Source: Methylobacter sp015476545 (GTDB lineage: Bacteria > Pseudomonadota > Gammaproteobacteria > Methylococcales > Methylomonadaceae). From it: 64,000 nucleotides of DNA. Below the pieces are notes generated by a model. That model made no database searches. It was given only the letters and a program-made list of their open reading frames with translations, and was not told where the DNA came from. The first letter of the stretch is position 1. The number at the start of each line of letters is the position of its first letter. Positions 19,532 to 28,900 of the stretch are shown piece after piece. A program made the translations under genes and the position numbers. The stretch is from contig NZ_CP197401.1 of assembly GCF_052162025.1 (NCBI RefSeq), forward strand, positions 930,001-994,000, written 5' to 3'.

Positions 19532-20029
19532 GTTGTCGGATTTTATTATTTTCAGAAAACGGTTGCGCCATTTCATTGGCTTGAGCCTGCCGTGTACACA
19601 GGAATTGAATAGGCGCTGATCAGTAGCCATTGGCGCCATTCTTGTCTATTTCACAACCCTTTGCATGTCCTGCTATAAATCACGGGTTAAGCGACACATT
19701 TTGATGGCTCATGCGTTTTGCGGCGCACTGTCACATACTTGGATGCGACCTTGGCGGTCCTGAACACTAATTGCAGACAGGCTTGACGAACATTTTTTCG
19801 TTTTGTGATGGAGCTCGTGTTGTGTTATCGACTTCCGTTTTATGGAAATGACAGGTTTCATAAGATTTTCTCTCAAAAAATCCTTTCGACTTGGCTGTTG
19901 CATCAATTCGCGAATTAATGTGATGCAGTTCATGTTGTTGATAAAAAAAGTAATTAAGCGGCCGCTCCATCTGGTTCTTGCGTTGTTTTAGGCTAGAATT
20001 TACCAATCAATTTATTGAGTACCGAAGCA
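19532..20029. other. Gene-free interval
   Basis: About 500 bases with no convincing gene. Two short minus-strand frames exist but have no family look. A diverged direct repeat of roughly 25 bp (core GTGATG-x-AG-x-TC-x-TGTTGT) occurs near 19805 and 19919. No terminator with a T-run was seen after the ubiF-like gene. Confidence 0.4.
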
Positions 20030-20422
20030 ATGCGTAAAAAAATTTATCCCAAAATTTCAAAGCCGCTTTCAGTGATTGTCGCCAATGAGGATGGCGTGCA
20101 TTTAAACGTTTTGGCGCTGGACACCAGTAGCGCGGAGATCTCTATTCAGTGTGACATCAGGCAGCGTAATGTCATGACGCCGGGCGGCAGTTATGTGCGC
20201 GGCGGCAGGCCGGTGGAACTATCCATTAGTCTGGAACTGCCCGATGAGAACGGGCAGATGTCGCCTATAGCGGCGCGTTGCCATATTGCCTATTCGCGGC
20301 GGGTTTCCAGGGATCTCTGCAAGATCGGCATGCGCTATGTCGATATGGGAAAGAATGACTATAACCGGCTGATCCAATTTATCGAAAAAACGCTGGCTTC
20401 CAGTAATGGCTTTGCCTATTGA
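20030..20422 (+). CDS. PilZ-domain-like protein
   Basis: A 130-aa protein with the size and beta-barrel look of single PilZ domain cyclic-di-GMP receptors: a basic N-terminus (MRKKIYPKISKPLSVIV), a central LDTSSAEISI stretch where the D/N-x-S-x2-G motif would be, and the C-terminal IGMRYVDMGKNDYNRLIQFIEK typical of the fold. The Arg and D/N-x-S motifs are degenerate, so nucleotide binding is not assured. A TTG at 20015 gives five more residues; I prefer ATG 20030. It converges with glnD, 16 bases apart. Confidence 0.65.
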   Translation: MRKKIYPKISKPLSVIVANEDGVHLNVLALDTSSAEISIQCDIRQRNVMTPGGSYVRGGRPVELSISLELPDENGQMSPIAARCHIAYSRRVSRDLCKIGMRYVDMGKNDYNRLIQFIEKTLASSNGFAY

Positions 20423-20438
20423 TCGGTTTGGGCTGTTT

Positions 20439-23078
20439 TTAATCGCTGCCGGTTTCCAGCATTTTAAGAATTTCCCTGCGTATTTGCTCCTGCTTGGATG
20501 GGTCGGTGATAGGCTGTAATTGCTGGTCGGTTATATAAAACATGTCCTCGGCGCGGCTGCCGATCGTGGTTATTTTTGCGCTGTACAGATGGATGCGCTG
20601 CTGTATAAAAGCCTGGCCTATTTTTGATAAGAGACCGGCACGGTCAGTCGTTATCAGTTCTATGATGGTGTGCCTGTTTAAAGGGTCTGCATGAAACCGA
20701 ATGCTAGTCTGGATAGGGAAGTGCTTGGCCTGCCTTGACTGGCGACGGATATTCTTGTGCTTTTTGACTTCCCGGTGCAGCAGGTTGTGGCGCAGTGCCG
20801 TGCAGATATGGACTTCCCTGAACGGTTCGTCAATAGGTTCTCCTGACTGCTCCAGTACCTGGAAACTGTTGAGTACATAATTGTCCGATGTGGTCATGAT
20901 TCTGGCATCCAGAATCGTAAGTCCCAGTTGGTCCAATGTTGCCGTGCTTATTGAAAAAACGGCCTCTTCATTTTTCGTATAAATGAAGACTTCCGCGCTG
21001 CCTCGCTGGGTTTGCGGGCGCAGCAGCACCAAAGGCAGTTCGTCTTCGTTGGATGAAGCGATGGCTATAGTATGCCAGGCTATCTCATCCGCCGAATATC
21101 TCAGGAAATAATCGTCGCTGGCATGCTTCCAGGATTTGTAAATAACCGGTTCCGGTATGCCGAGCTTGATCAGTTCGTCTTTGGCTTCTTTTTTGTTTTC
21201 GAGCAGCCGGTCTTCCAGTGCAACCGGGTTTTCCAGTCCTCTTTGCAAGGCGCTGTGCGTTACCGAATAAAGCTCCTGAAGCAAAGCATCTTTCCAAGAG
21301 TTCCACAGTTCCGGGTTGGTGGCGCGAATATCTGCCACGGTCAGTAAATACAAGTAATTCAGATATTCGATGCTGCCCACTTGCTGAGCGAATTCGTGGA
21401 TGATATCGGGGTCGCCGATGTCTTTGCGCTGGGCGGTCATCGACATGATCAAATGGTTGCGGACCAGCCAGGTGATCAGCTTGGTGTCATGCTGTGAGAG
21501 GTCGTGCTGGATGCAGAATTGCCTGGCGATTTCTTCTCCTATCATGGAATGATCGCCATTTCGGCCTTTAGCGATGTCATGGAACAAGGCGGCAATATAC
21601 AGAATTTCCGGCTTGGAAATCAGAAGAAAGATGTCGTTGCAAAAAGGGAGTTCGTCAATGTGTTTTTCCAATGCAAACCGGCGCAAGTTGCTTATTACGA
21701 AAATCGTATGCTCATCCACTGTATAGATGTGAAACAAGTCATATTGCATGCGCGCGACGATATTGGCAAAGCCGGGTACATAGGCGCCTAATACCCCGTA
21801 GCGGTTCATTCGTCTTAATTGATGGGTAATGCCGCGCGGTTGGCGAAATATTTCCATGAACAGACGGTTGGCTGTTTTATTCTTGCGAAACGCCTCGTCA
21901 ATCAGGTACAAGTTCTTGCGGATCAGGCGGATGGTGGTCGCCCTGATGCCTTTAAGTGAGGAGTTCTGCTGCAGAATCAGAAAAATTTCCAGCAGAGACG
22001 TCGGCTCTTGCTCAAAAATAGTGTCTTCGGTCGCTTCAAGATAGCCATTGATAACGGAAAATTTGGCATTAAAAGGCAGTGGCCTATAGACGGCTTCTCC
22101 GCAAACGAAGCGTTCGTTAAACAGTTGCAGCAACATTTCATTCAGCCGCTCGAGCCCGAGTACCGTTTTGAAATAAAACTGCATAAACTGTTCGACATCC
22201 TGATTGTAGGTCCGGTCTTCCGAGCTAAAGCCGAATTGCTTGGCAAGGTCGCGTTGATAATCAAAAATCAGCCGGTCCTCGCCGCGATTGGTCAGCAGAT
22301 GCAGTGCATAGCGGATGCGCCAGAGTATATCGAGGGCGGCAACCAGTTCCGAATATTCGGATTCCGGCAGGAAGCCGTATTTGACCAGTTCCTTGAGTGT
22401 GGCCGAATTGTAATGACGCTTGAATACCCAGGCGATAATCTGCATGTCGCGCAATCCGCCCGGGCCCTCCTTGATGTTCGGTTCGAGGTTATAGGCGGTA
22501 CAGTGGAATTTGGCATTGCGCTGCCGCTGTTCTTCCATCTTGGCAATGAAAAACTGATCCGAGGGCCATATTTTGTCGGGCGTAGTGGCTTCTCTAAGCG
22601 TTTCGTAAAGGGCGATATTGCCGATGAGCAGGCGCATTTCCATCAGGCTGGTCATGATCGTCTGATCATCCTGTGCGGCTTTAATGCATTCCTCGATCGT
22701 GCGCACGCTTTGCCCGGGTTTTAAGCCGATATCCCACAGGAAAGTAAAGAAGTTTGCCAATGCTTCCTGATAAGGCGAAGTGTCTTCCGACTCGAGCAAA
22801 ACAACGATGTCAATGTCCGAATAGGGGAATAATTCCCGGCGGCCATAACCGCCTACGGCGATCAAACTCAGCGATTGGGCGTAATCGCCGAGGTAATGTT
22901 GCCAGCACAGGCTCAGGATTTTGTCGATGAAATCGGATTTTTCTTTAAGCAGCGCGGCAACCGAACTGTGCGGATCGAATTTTTGCCTCAGTTCAGCGTC
23001 TTTTTGCTTCAGCAGTTGTTTGAACTGAAGCAGGCTGTCTTTTTCTGTAAAGAGTGTAGGAAAGGTCAAATCATTCAC
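20439..23078 (-). CDS. glnD: Bifunctional PII uridylyltransferase/uridylyl-removing enzyme
   Basis: Senses glutamine and modifies PII proteins, linking nitrogen status to glutamine synthetase and NtrBC. Nucleotidyltransferase motif GGYGRRELFPYSDIDIVV lies at residues 76-93; the HD phosphohydrolase motif ALFHDIAKG is near 496; two C-terminal ACT domains span about 690-760 and 795-875 (the second with ITTDRAGLLSKIGQAF). Length 879 aa is standard. It overlaps map by 4 bases on the same strand, a common map-glnD arrangement in gammaproteobacteria. Its product would report on the nitrogen assimilation carried out by the GltB encoded 2.4 kb away. Confidence 0.96.
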   Translation of the reverse strand: MNDLTFPTLFTEKDSLLQFKQLLKQKDAELRQKFDPHSSVAALLKEKSDFIDKILSLCWQHYLGDYAQSLSLIAVGGYGRRELFPYSDIDIVVLLESEDTSPYQEALANFFTFLWDIGLKPGQSVRTIEECIKAAQDDQTIMTSLMEMRLLIGNIALYETLREATTPDKIWPSDQFFIAKMEEQRQRNAKFHCTAYNLEPNIKEGPGGLRDMQIIAWVFKRHYNSATLKELVKYGFLPESEYSELVAALDILWRIRYALHLLTNRGEDRLIFDYQRDLAKQFGFSSEDRTYNQDVEQFMQFYFKTVLGLERLNEMLLQLFNERFVCGEAVYRPLPFNAKFSVINGYLEATEDTIFEQEPTSLLEIFLILQQNSSLKGIRATTIRLIRKNLYLIDEAFRKNKTANRLFMEIFRQPRGITHQLRRMNRYGVLGAYVPGFANIVARMQYDLFHIYTVDEHTIFVISNLRRFALEKHIDELPFCNDIFLLISKPEILYIAALFHDIAKGRNGDHSMIGEEIARQFCIQHDLSQHDTKLITWLVRNHLIMSMTAQRKDIGDPDIIHEFAQQVGSIEYLNYLYLLTVADIRATNPELWNSWKDALLQELYSVTHSALQRGLENPVALEDRLLENKKEAKDELIKLGIPEPVIYKSWKHASDDYFLRYSADEIAWHTIAIASSNEDELPLVLLRPQTQRGSAEVFIYTKNEEAVFSISTATLDQLGLTILDARIMTTSDNYVLNSFQVLEQSGEPIDEPFREVHICTALRHNLLHREVKKHKNIRRQSRQAKHFPIQTSIRFHADPLNRHTIIELITTDRAGLLSKIGQAFIQQRIHLYSAKITTIGSRAEDMFYITDQQLQPITDPSKQEQIRREILKMLETGSD

Positions 23079-23839
23079 ATTTCTTCCTGGCGCAAAGTTA
23101 GGATTTCATAACCGGTGGCTGTGACAAGAATGGTGTGTTCCCATTGGGCGGACAAGCTTCGATCTTTAGTGACTGCAGTCCAGCCGTCGGCCAATACTTT
23201 GACATGGCGCTTGCCGAGATTGAGCATGGGCTCAATGGTTAAAATCATGCCGGCTTGCAGCACTTCACCCGTGCCGGCTTTGCCATAATGCAGAACCTGT
23301 GGATCTTCATGAAATTTTTTGCCGATGCCGTGGCCGCAAAACTCTCTGACTACAGAAAAGTGATTGGCTTCCGCGTGTTTCTGTATGGCATGGCCTATAT
23401 CGCCTAAGGTGGCGCCAGGCTTAACTTGCTCAATGCCCAGAAACATGGCTTCGCGAGTTACATTCACCAGTCTTCGGGCGTGTTGGCTGACTTCCCCTAC
23501 ACAGAACATTTTACTGGTATCGCCGTGGTAATCATCTTTTATAACCGTAATATCGATGTTGACGATATCGCCCGATTTAAGTTTCTTTTCGCTGGGAATG
23601 CCGTGGCAGACCTGGTGATTAATGGATGTGCAAATGGATTTCGGGAAACCGTGATAATTAAGCGGCGCAGGTATGGCTTTTTGCACGTCGACAATATAAT
23701 CGTGGCAGATTTTGTCGAGTTGATCGGTGGTGACTCCCGGGACAACATAAGGCGCAATCATTTCCAAAACTTCAGCGGCCAATCTTCCGGCGATACGCAT
23801 TTTTTCAATTTCACTTTCGGTTTTAATGATTATGCTCAT
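23075..23839 (-). CDS. map: Methionine aminopeptidase type I
   Basis: Removes the initiator methionine from nascent proteins. The five metal ligands fall at D96, D107, H170, E203 and E234, with the surrounding motifs NIDITVIKDDYHGDTSK, CGHGIG, TIEPMLNLG and QWEHTILVT. Length 254 aa is normal for type Ia. It is divergent from rpsB, the usual gammaproteobacterial map/rpsB arrangement, and overlaps glnD by 4 bases. Confidence 0.97.
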   Translation of the reverse strand: MSIIIKTESEIEKMRIAGRLAAEVLEMIAPYVVPGVTTDQLDKICHDYIVDVQKAIPAPLNYHGFPKSICTSINHQVCHGIPSEKKLKSGDIVNIDITVIKDDYHGDTSKMFCVGEVSQHARRLVNVTREAMFLGIEQVKPGATLGDIGHAIQKHAEANHFSVVREFCGHGIGKKFHEDPQVLHYGKAGTGEVLQAGMILTIEPMLNLGKRHVKVLADGWTAVTKDRSLSAQWEHTILVTATGYEILTLRQEEM

Positions 23840-23954
23840 GGAGATGATTACTTGTATTTGCTAAGGTTGTTTGTGCCGGATAACAGATGAGGCAAGATAA
23901 AGGTCTAGTTTTGAAGGTTAGTCAGATTATGACATGCGAAGAGTTTAACAGAGA

Positions 23955-23983
23955 TTGGCTTGTTGTAAAAAGCTAATTATGAT
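23955..23983 (+). promoter_or_regulatory. Candidate sigma-70 promoter of rpsB-tsf
   Basis: TTGGCT (23955-23960), 17-bp spacer, TATGAT (23978-23983), about 155 bases before the rpsB start. The long leader is expected for the S2-autoregulated rpsB operon. Confidence 0.5.
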
Positions 23984-24099
23984 ATAAAGTTAAGTTCATT
24001 TTTGTATTAATACTCACACTTGTCGTCACGTTTGGCAGGGTGCTGGCTCAAGTTATTGTAGCTGGTTGCCAAGCGGGGTAAGTGGAGGCGTAACCCAAC

Positions 24100-24120
24100 T
24101 CGGACAAATAGTCCGATTTT
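24100..24120 (+). promoter_or_regulatory. Terminator-like hairpin in the rpsB leader
   Basis: TCGGAC-AAATA-GTCCGA followed by TTTT sits 18 bases before the rpsB start codon and just before its AGGAG ribosome site. It could attenuate transcription or form part of the S2-binding leader element known from proteobacteria; which one is not shown by sequence alone. Confidence 0.5.
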
Positions 24121-24138
24121 AGATCTTAGGAGAAATTA

Positions 24139-24882
24139 ATGGCAGCAGTATCCATGCGTCAAATGCTTGAAGCGGGTGTTCATTTTGGACATCAAACCCG
24201 TTACTGGAACCCGAAAATGGCTAATTACCTGTTCGGAGCACGTAACAAAATCCATATCATCAATTTGGAAAAAACGCTTCCGATGTTCAATGACGCCATG
24301 AATTATCTGGGTCAAATGTCCGCAAACAAAGGTACCATCCTGTTTGTCGGCACTAAAAAAGCAGCGCGCAAAGTTGTTGCGGAAGAAGCAAAACGTTGCG
24401 GCATGCCTTATGTCAACCATCGCTGGTTAGGCGGCATGCTGACCAATTTCAAAACTATCAAGAAATCAATCAATCGCCTGAAAGAACTGGAAGCGATGAA
24501 GACTGACGGCACGCTTTACCAACGGTTCAGCAAGAAAGAAGCGCTGGGCATGGAGCGTGAACTCGAAAAGCTCGAGCGCAGCCTGGGCGGTATCAAAGAC
24601 ATGAAAGGCATTCCTGATGTTATTTTCGTACTGGATGTCGGGTATGAGAAAAATGCAATCAGCGAAGCGAAGAAATTAGGCATTCCGGTAGTGGGCGTTG
24701 TTGATTCCAACAATTCACCGGAAAGAATCGATTACGTCATTCCTGGTAATGACGATTCAATTCGAGCGGTTTCACTATACTGTCAAAGCGTTTCTGCGGC
24801 TGTAATGGAAGCTAAAGCGGCAAGTCTGGATATGTCGGCAAAAGCCGATGACTTCGTTGAAGAAGCCTCAGCAACAGAATAA
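24139..24882 (+). CDS. rpsB: 30S ribosomal protein S2
   Basis: Late-assembly protein of the 30S subunit, 247 aa. It opens with the family start MAAVSMRQMLEAGVHFGHQT and contains FVGTKKAARKVV, NHRWLGGMLTNFKTI and the IPVVGVVDSNNSPERIDYVI block. It starts the rpsB-tsf-pyrH-frr cluster; an AGGAG ribosome site lies 7 bases before ATG. S2 is known to repress its own operon through the leader in E. coli. Confidence 0.98.
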   Translation: MAAVSMRQMLEAGVHFGHQTRYWNPKMANYLFGARNKIHIINLEKTLPMFNDAMNYLGQMSANKGTILFVGTKKAARKVVAEEAKRCGMPYVNHRWLGGMLTNFKTIKKSINRLKELEAMKTDGTLYQRFSKKEALGMERELEKLERSLGGIKDMKGIPDVIFVLDVGYEKNAISEAKKLGIPVVGVVDSNNSPERIDYVIPGNDDSIRAVSLYCQSVSAAVMEAKAASLDMSAKADDFVEEASATE

Positions 24883-24893
24883 TTCACTCCCTC

Positions 24894-24967
24894 ATTTATA
24901 ACAGGCAATGGCCTGTGTGAGTGAGGGTTCAGATCAAGAAAAAACGCCTCCTTATGGGGGCGTTTTT
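24894..24967 (+). terminator. Double hairpin between rpsB and tsf
   Basis: First hairpin: CCCTCA...TGAGGG enclosing AACAGGC/GCCTGT. Second: AAAAACGCCTCC-TTAT-GGGGGCGTTTTT (24940-24967), a classic T-tailed terminator. Together they should lower tsf expression relative to rpsB unless read through. Confidence 0.8.
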
Positions 24968-24992
24968 ATAGTACGAACAGTGAGGAAAAATA

Positions 24993-25874
24993 ATGAGTAT
25001 TACTGCAGCAATGGTTAAGGAACTGCGCGAGAGAACCGGTTCCGGCATGATGGAATGCAAAAAAGCGTTAACAGAAGCCAATGGCGACATGGAACTGGCC
25101 ATTGAGAATATGCGTAAATCCGGCTTAGCCAAAGCCGATAAAAAATCAGGCCGCACTGCCGCTGAAGGCGTTATCGGTATAAAGGTCAGCGATGATGCGA
25201 AAATAGCGGTTATGGTGGATGTTAACTGCGAAACCGATTTCGTTGCCAAAGGTGAAGATTTTGTTAACTTTGTTAACAATGTAACAGCGGCTTTATTGAC
25301 TTCCGATGTTGAAACGGATGAGCAATTGCAGTCTATGAAATTGGCCGACGGCAGCGTCGTTGATGACGTGCGTCGCAGCTTGATTGCAAAATTGGGTGAA
25401 AATATTACCATTAGACGCTTTGTAAAGTACCATACAGAGCAAGGCGGTACTGCATCCTACCTGCATGGCAGCAAAATCGGCGTCATCGTTGAATTAGCAA
25501 AATCTGACAGCGAGTTAGGCAAAGATATCGCAATGCATATTGCCGCAAGCAAACCGGAATGTGTTTCTGAAGATCAAGTGCCTGCGGAACTGATTGAGAA
25601 AGAAAAAGAAATTTTCTCGGCTCAAGCGGCAGAAAGCGGAAAGCCGGCAGAAATCATCGAGAAAATGATTGGCGGCCGCATCAGCAAATTTTTGGCCGAA
25701 ATCACTTTGCTGGGCCAGCCATTTGTTAAAGACGATAAAACTACCGTCGGCAAACTGGTTGCCTCAAAAGGCAACAGCGTTATTCGCTTCGCACGCTTTG
25801 AAGTAGGCGAAGGCATTGAAAAGAAAGAAGAAAACTTTGCCGAAGAGGTTATGGCTCAAGTTAGAGGCAGTTAA
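24993..25874 (+). CDS. tsf: Elongation factor Ts
   Basis: Guanine nucleotide exchange factor for EF-Tu, 293 aa. The N-terminal UBA-like domain MSITAAMVKELRERTGSGMM followed by ECKKALTEANGD and the core motif VNCETDFVAKGEDF (EF-Tu contact TDFVA) are plain; the C-terminus LLGQPFVKDDKTTVG is also typical. It follows rpsB after a double hairpin and precedes pyrH after a second terminator, so each of these three genes has a potential transcription break. Confidence 0.98.
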   Translation: MSITAAMVKELRERTGSGMMECKKALTEANGDMELAIENMRKSGLAKADKKSGRTAAEGVIGIKVSDDAKIAVMVDVNCETDFVAKGEDFVNFVNNVTAALLTSDVETDEQLQSMKLADGSVVDDVRRSLIAKLGENITIRRFVKYHTEQGGTASYLHGSKIGVIVELAKSDSELGKDIAMHIAASKPECVSEDQVPAELIEKEKEIFSAQAAESGKPAEIIEKMIGGRISKFLAEITLLGQPFVKDDKTTVGKLVASKGNSVIRFARFEVGEGIEKKEENFAEEVMAQVRGS

Positions 25875-25879
25875 AAAAA

Positions 25880-25905
25880 TTCCCCGGCTACCGGCCGGGG
25901 GACTT
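25880..25905 (+). terminator. Terminator of tsf
   Basis: GC-rich stem TCCCCGGC / GCCGGGGGA with a 4-5-nt loop followed by CTTTG; the T-run is short, so termination is probably partial. Confidence 0.65.
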
Positions 25906-25937
25906 TGTGCTAATAAATTATTAATACCCGGTTGAAT

Positions 25938-26651
25938 ATGACTAAGCTGATTTGCCAGAGAATTTTACTTAAATTAAGCGGTGAGGCGCTGATGAGCGAG
26001 ACAGGCGGCAGTATCGATTCAGATATTGTCAAGCGTCTTGCCACGGAAATTAAAGATTTATGTGATGTAGGTATCCAGGTCGGCTTGGTCATAGGTGGCG
26101 GCAATATACTGCGCGGCGCTGACAAAGCTTCGGAAGGGCTGGACCGGGTGACCAGCGATCAGATGGGTATGCTGGCCACAGTCATCAATGCATTGGCCAT
26201 GCAGGATGCGCTCGAGCATTTAGGTCAACAGGTTCGAGTCATGTCAGCCTTGAAAATCAATCAGGTATGCGAAGATTATATTCGCCGCCGGGCCGTGAGG
26301 CATTTGGAAAAAGGCCGCGTGGTAATTTTTGCAGCCGGCACGGGCAATCCTTTTTTTACCACCGATTCGGCAGCCAGCCTCAGAGCGATTGAAATCAACG
26401 CGCAACTGATGATTAAAGCGACTAAGGTCAAAGGCGTCTATTCGGCAGATCCTGAGAAAGTAAAAGATGCCGTATTTTATCCTCGATTAACGTATGATGA
26501 AGCCCTGGATCAGCGCCTGAACGTCATGGATGCGACTGCGCTGGTATTATGCAGGGACAATAATCTGCCGATGCGCGTCATGAATGTGTTTGAGAAAGGC
26601 GCCGTCATGAAACTGATGATGGGTGAAGAGATAGGGTCTCTTATTCAATGA
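25938..26651 (+). CDS. pyrH: UMP kinase
   Basis: Phosphorylates UMP to UDP, hexameric and regulated by GTP and UTP in proteobacteria. Motifs: ILLKLSGEALM near the start, VIGGGNILRG, ATGNPFFTTDSAA-like AGTGNPFFTTDSAASLR, and KGVYSADPEKVKDA. A TTG at 25932 would add two residues (MN); I prefer ATG 25938 because MTKLICQRILLKLSG matches the usual N-terminus, although neither has a strong ribosome site. 237 aa is normal. It is 10 bases before frr. Confidence 0.96.
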   Translation: MTKLICQRILLKLSGEALMSETGGSIDSDIVKRLATEIKDLCDVGIQVGLVIGGGNILRGADKASEGLDRVTSDQMGMLATVINALAMQDALEHLGQQVRVMSALKINQVCEDYIRRRAVRHLEKGRVVIFAAGTGNPFFTTDSAASLRAIEINAQLMIKATKVKGVYSADPEKVKDAVFYPRLTYDEALDQRLNVMDATALVLCRDNNLPMRVMNVFEKGAVMKLMMGEEIGSLIQ

Positions 26652-26661
26652 GGAACATATA

Positions 26662-27219
26662 ATGATAAGTGATATTCAACAGAATGCCGCAACCCGCATG
26701 GGCAAAAGCATAGAAGCGTTAAGGCATGAATTTTCAAAAATAAGAACGGGTAGGGCGCATCCGAGCCTATTGGAACAGATAACTGTTTCTTACTATGGTA
26801 CAGAATCTTCGTTATCGCAGGTTGCCAATATTGCTGTTGAAGATGCACGTACTTTAACTATCACGCCATGGGAAAAGACCATGGTGCAGGCGATCGAAAA
26901 AGCGATTTTGAAGTCGGATCTCGGTTTAAACCCGAATACCGCCGGCATGACTATCCGCATTCCATTGCCTCCGCTGACTGAAGAGCGTCGTCGCGACCTC
27001 GTTAAAGTGGTCAGGCATGAAGCGGAGAATGGCCGTGTGGCGATCAGAAATATTCGCCGCGATGCCAATTCGGAAATAAAGGACGCATTGAAGGAAAAAA
27101 TGATTTCCGAAGATGAAGCGCGCGCTGCTGAAGAGAAAATCCAAAAATTGACCGATCAATATATCAAGGAAGTGGAAAAATTATTGGAAGCCAAAGAGGC
27201 AGATCTGCTGTCAATTTAA
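26662..27219 (+). CDS. frr: Ribosome recycling factor
   Basis: With EF-G splits the post-termination ribosome. The 185-aa length and the motifs KIRTGRAHPSLLEQI, VSYYGTESSLSQVANI and LTEERRRDLVKVV are canonical. Tightly spaced behind pyrH and 13 bases before uppS, so it is an internal gene of the pyrH-frr-uppS-cdsA-dxr-rseP operon. Confidence 0.98.
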   Translation: MISDIQQNAATRMGKSIEALRHEFSKIRTGRAHPSLLEQITVSYYGTESSLSQVANIAVEDARTLTITPWEKTMVQAIEKAILKSDLGLNPNTAGMTIRIPLPPLTEERRRDLVKVVRHEAENGRVAIRNIRRDANSEIKDALKEKMISEDEARAAEEKIQKLTDQYIKEVEKLLEAKEADLLSI

Positions 27220-27232
27220 CTGAGATTTAGCA

Positions 27233-28000
27233 ATGTCAGCTGATGATTCCAACAGTTTAGAATCAGATAATAACAAGCCGCGCCATATCGCCATCATTAT
27301 GGATGGCAATGGCCGCTGGGCACAGAAAAGATTTATGCCGCGCCCTATGGGGCATCAGGCCGGCGTCAAGGCCGTCAGAAAAGTCGTCGAATACTGCGCC
27401 AAACAGGAGATTGAGGTTTTATCCCTGTTCGCTTTCAGCAGCGAGAACTGGCGACGTCCACAAGAAGAAGTTTCCATGCTGATGAGCTTGTTTATCACTA
27501 CGCTGCAGCGGGAAATCGACAAACTGCACCGTAACGATATCCGCTTGCGGTTTATCGGCGACAGAACGGCATTTCCAGAAAAATTACAGGCTAAAATTGC
27601 CGAAGGAGAGGCGAGGACAAAGGACAACACGGGCTTAACCCTTGTTGTGGCGGCAAACTACGGAGGTCGCTGGGATATGTGTCAGGCTTTCCGGAAAGTG
27701 GCTGAAAAAATAGCGGCTGGCGAACTGGAAAGCCAGGAGATCAATGAAAAGCTGGTCGAACGATATTTATCCACTGCTGACCTGCCCGAGCCCGATCTGT
27801 TTATCAGAACAGGCGGCGAGCAACGTGTCAGTAATTTTCTGTTGTGGCAATTAGCCTATACGGAGCTGTATTTTACACCGACACTCTGGCCGGATTTCGA
27901 CCAGGATTCAATTGAAGACGCTATTAAGAGCTTTAAAAGCCGGCAGCGGCGGTTTGGCCATACCGGGGAGCAGGTGCTTAATAAAGCCGTCACCTTCTAA
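27233..28000 (+). CDS. uppS: Undecaprenyl diphosphate synthase
   Basis: Cis-prenyltransferase making the C55 lipid carrier for peptidoglycan and O-antigen. The catalytic Asp lies in IAIIMDGNGRWAQKR, followed by GHQAGVKAVRKVVEYC; the second signature RTGGEQRVSNFLLWQLAYTE is intact. 255 aa, normal. Start ATG 27233 follows TGAGATTTAGCA without a strong ribosome site, consistent with coupling to frr. Confidence 0.97.
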   Translation: MSADDSNSLESDNNKPRHIAIIMDGNGRWAQKRFMPRPMGHQAGVKAVRKVVEYCAKQEIEVLSLFAFSSENWRRPQEEVSMLMSLFITTLQREIDKLHRNDIRLRFIGDRTAFPEKLQAKIAEGEARTKDNTGLTLVVAANYGGRWDMCQAFRKVAEKIAAGELESQEINEKLVERYLSTADLPEPDLFIRTGGEQRVSNFLLWQLAYTELYFTPTLWPDFDQDSIEDAIKSFKSRQRRFGHTGEQVLNKAVTF

Positions 28001-28027
28001 ATCTTAATAATCACAATAATTAATAAA

Positions 28028-28900
28028 ATGTTACTGCAGCGAATTATAACCGCCTCAATATTGGCTCTTTTGGTCGTACTGGCTGTGTTCCAGTTGCCTT
28101 CGGAGTATTTTTCATTAGTTTTAGGATTGATCATTTTGGTTGCCGCCTGGGAATGGAGCGATTTGGCAGGCATCAGTTCACCGTTGAAACGGGGCTTGTT
28201 GTTACTGGCGCTGGTTCTGCCGATGCTGGGCCTTCATTTCTGGACCTATTTCCTCGAGCTGATTGCGCAAAGCTTCGATTGGCCCGAAGTCAGGAGTTAT
28301 TCTGGTGCGCTGGAATGGCTGGTTATCCCGCCGGTACTGTTCTGGATACTGGCCATGATACTGATCAGAAGCAGGCCGTCGGAGATGTTGAAACTGCAGC
28401 TGGGAACGCGTTATAAAGCGCTGATCGGCTGGTTCGTCTTATTGTCGGCCTGGTTGTTTTTGAGCCGGCTGAGAGCCATATGGGGCGAGGGAATGGTGCT
28501 TTATTTCCTGCTCCTGATCTGGGCAGCCGATATTGCAGCCTACTTCATCGGCAAGAAATACGGGCAAACCAAGCTGGCGCCTGAAATCAGTCCCGGCAAA
28601 ACAGTAGCGGGCATGTATGGCGCTTTAATAGCCGGTGTGGTTTGCGCAGTTGTTCTAAGCCTGTTCTATGGTTATAACTTTATGATCGCATCGGACTTTG
28701 TTCTGCTGTCCGTATTGACGGTCCTGGTTTCTATTTATGGCGATTTGTTTTTCAGCCTCGCCAAGCGCCAGCGCGGCGTAAAAGACAGCGGTTCCATTCT
28801 GCCGGGACATGGCGGCATTTTGGATCGCATCGACAGTCTCATTGCCGCAGCGCCGTTTTTCTATGCCGGTATTTTCCTGATGTCTGGGTTAGTGGCATGA
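28028..28900 (+). CDS. cdsA: Phosphatidate cytidylyltransferase
   Basis: Membrane enzyme forming CDP-diacylglycerol, the precursor used by PgsA encoded at 8.0 kb. The family signature S-x-K-R-x4-K-D-x-G-x2-L-P-x-H-G-G-x-D-R-x-D is present near the C-terminus (FSLAKRQRGVKDSGSILPGH followed by GGILDRIDS). Multiple hydrophobic helices fill the N-terminal two thirds. 290 aa. The last 4 bases overlap dxr (ATGA), so the two are translationally coupled. Confidence 0.96.
   Translation: MLLQRIITASILALLVVLAVFQLPSEYFSLVLGLIILVAAWEWSDLAGISSPLKRGLLLLALVLPMLGLHFWTYFLELIAQSFDWPEVRSYSGALEWLVIPPVLFWILAMILIRSRPSEMLKLQLGTRYKALIGWFVLLSAWLFLSRLRAIWGEGMVLYFLLLIWAADIAAYFIGKKYGQTKLAPEISPGKTVAGMYGALIAGVVCAVVLSLFYGYNFMIASDFVLLSVLTVLVSIYGDLFFSLAKRQRGVKDSGSILPGHGGILDRIDSLIAAAPFFYAGIFLMSGLVA

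Noticed and set aside
19709..20006. Two overlapping minus-strand frames in the gap before the PilZ-like gene
   Set aside because: They share a small diverged repeat but have no ribosome sites and no recognisable domain.
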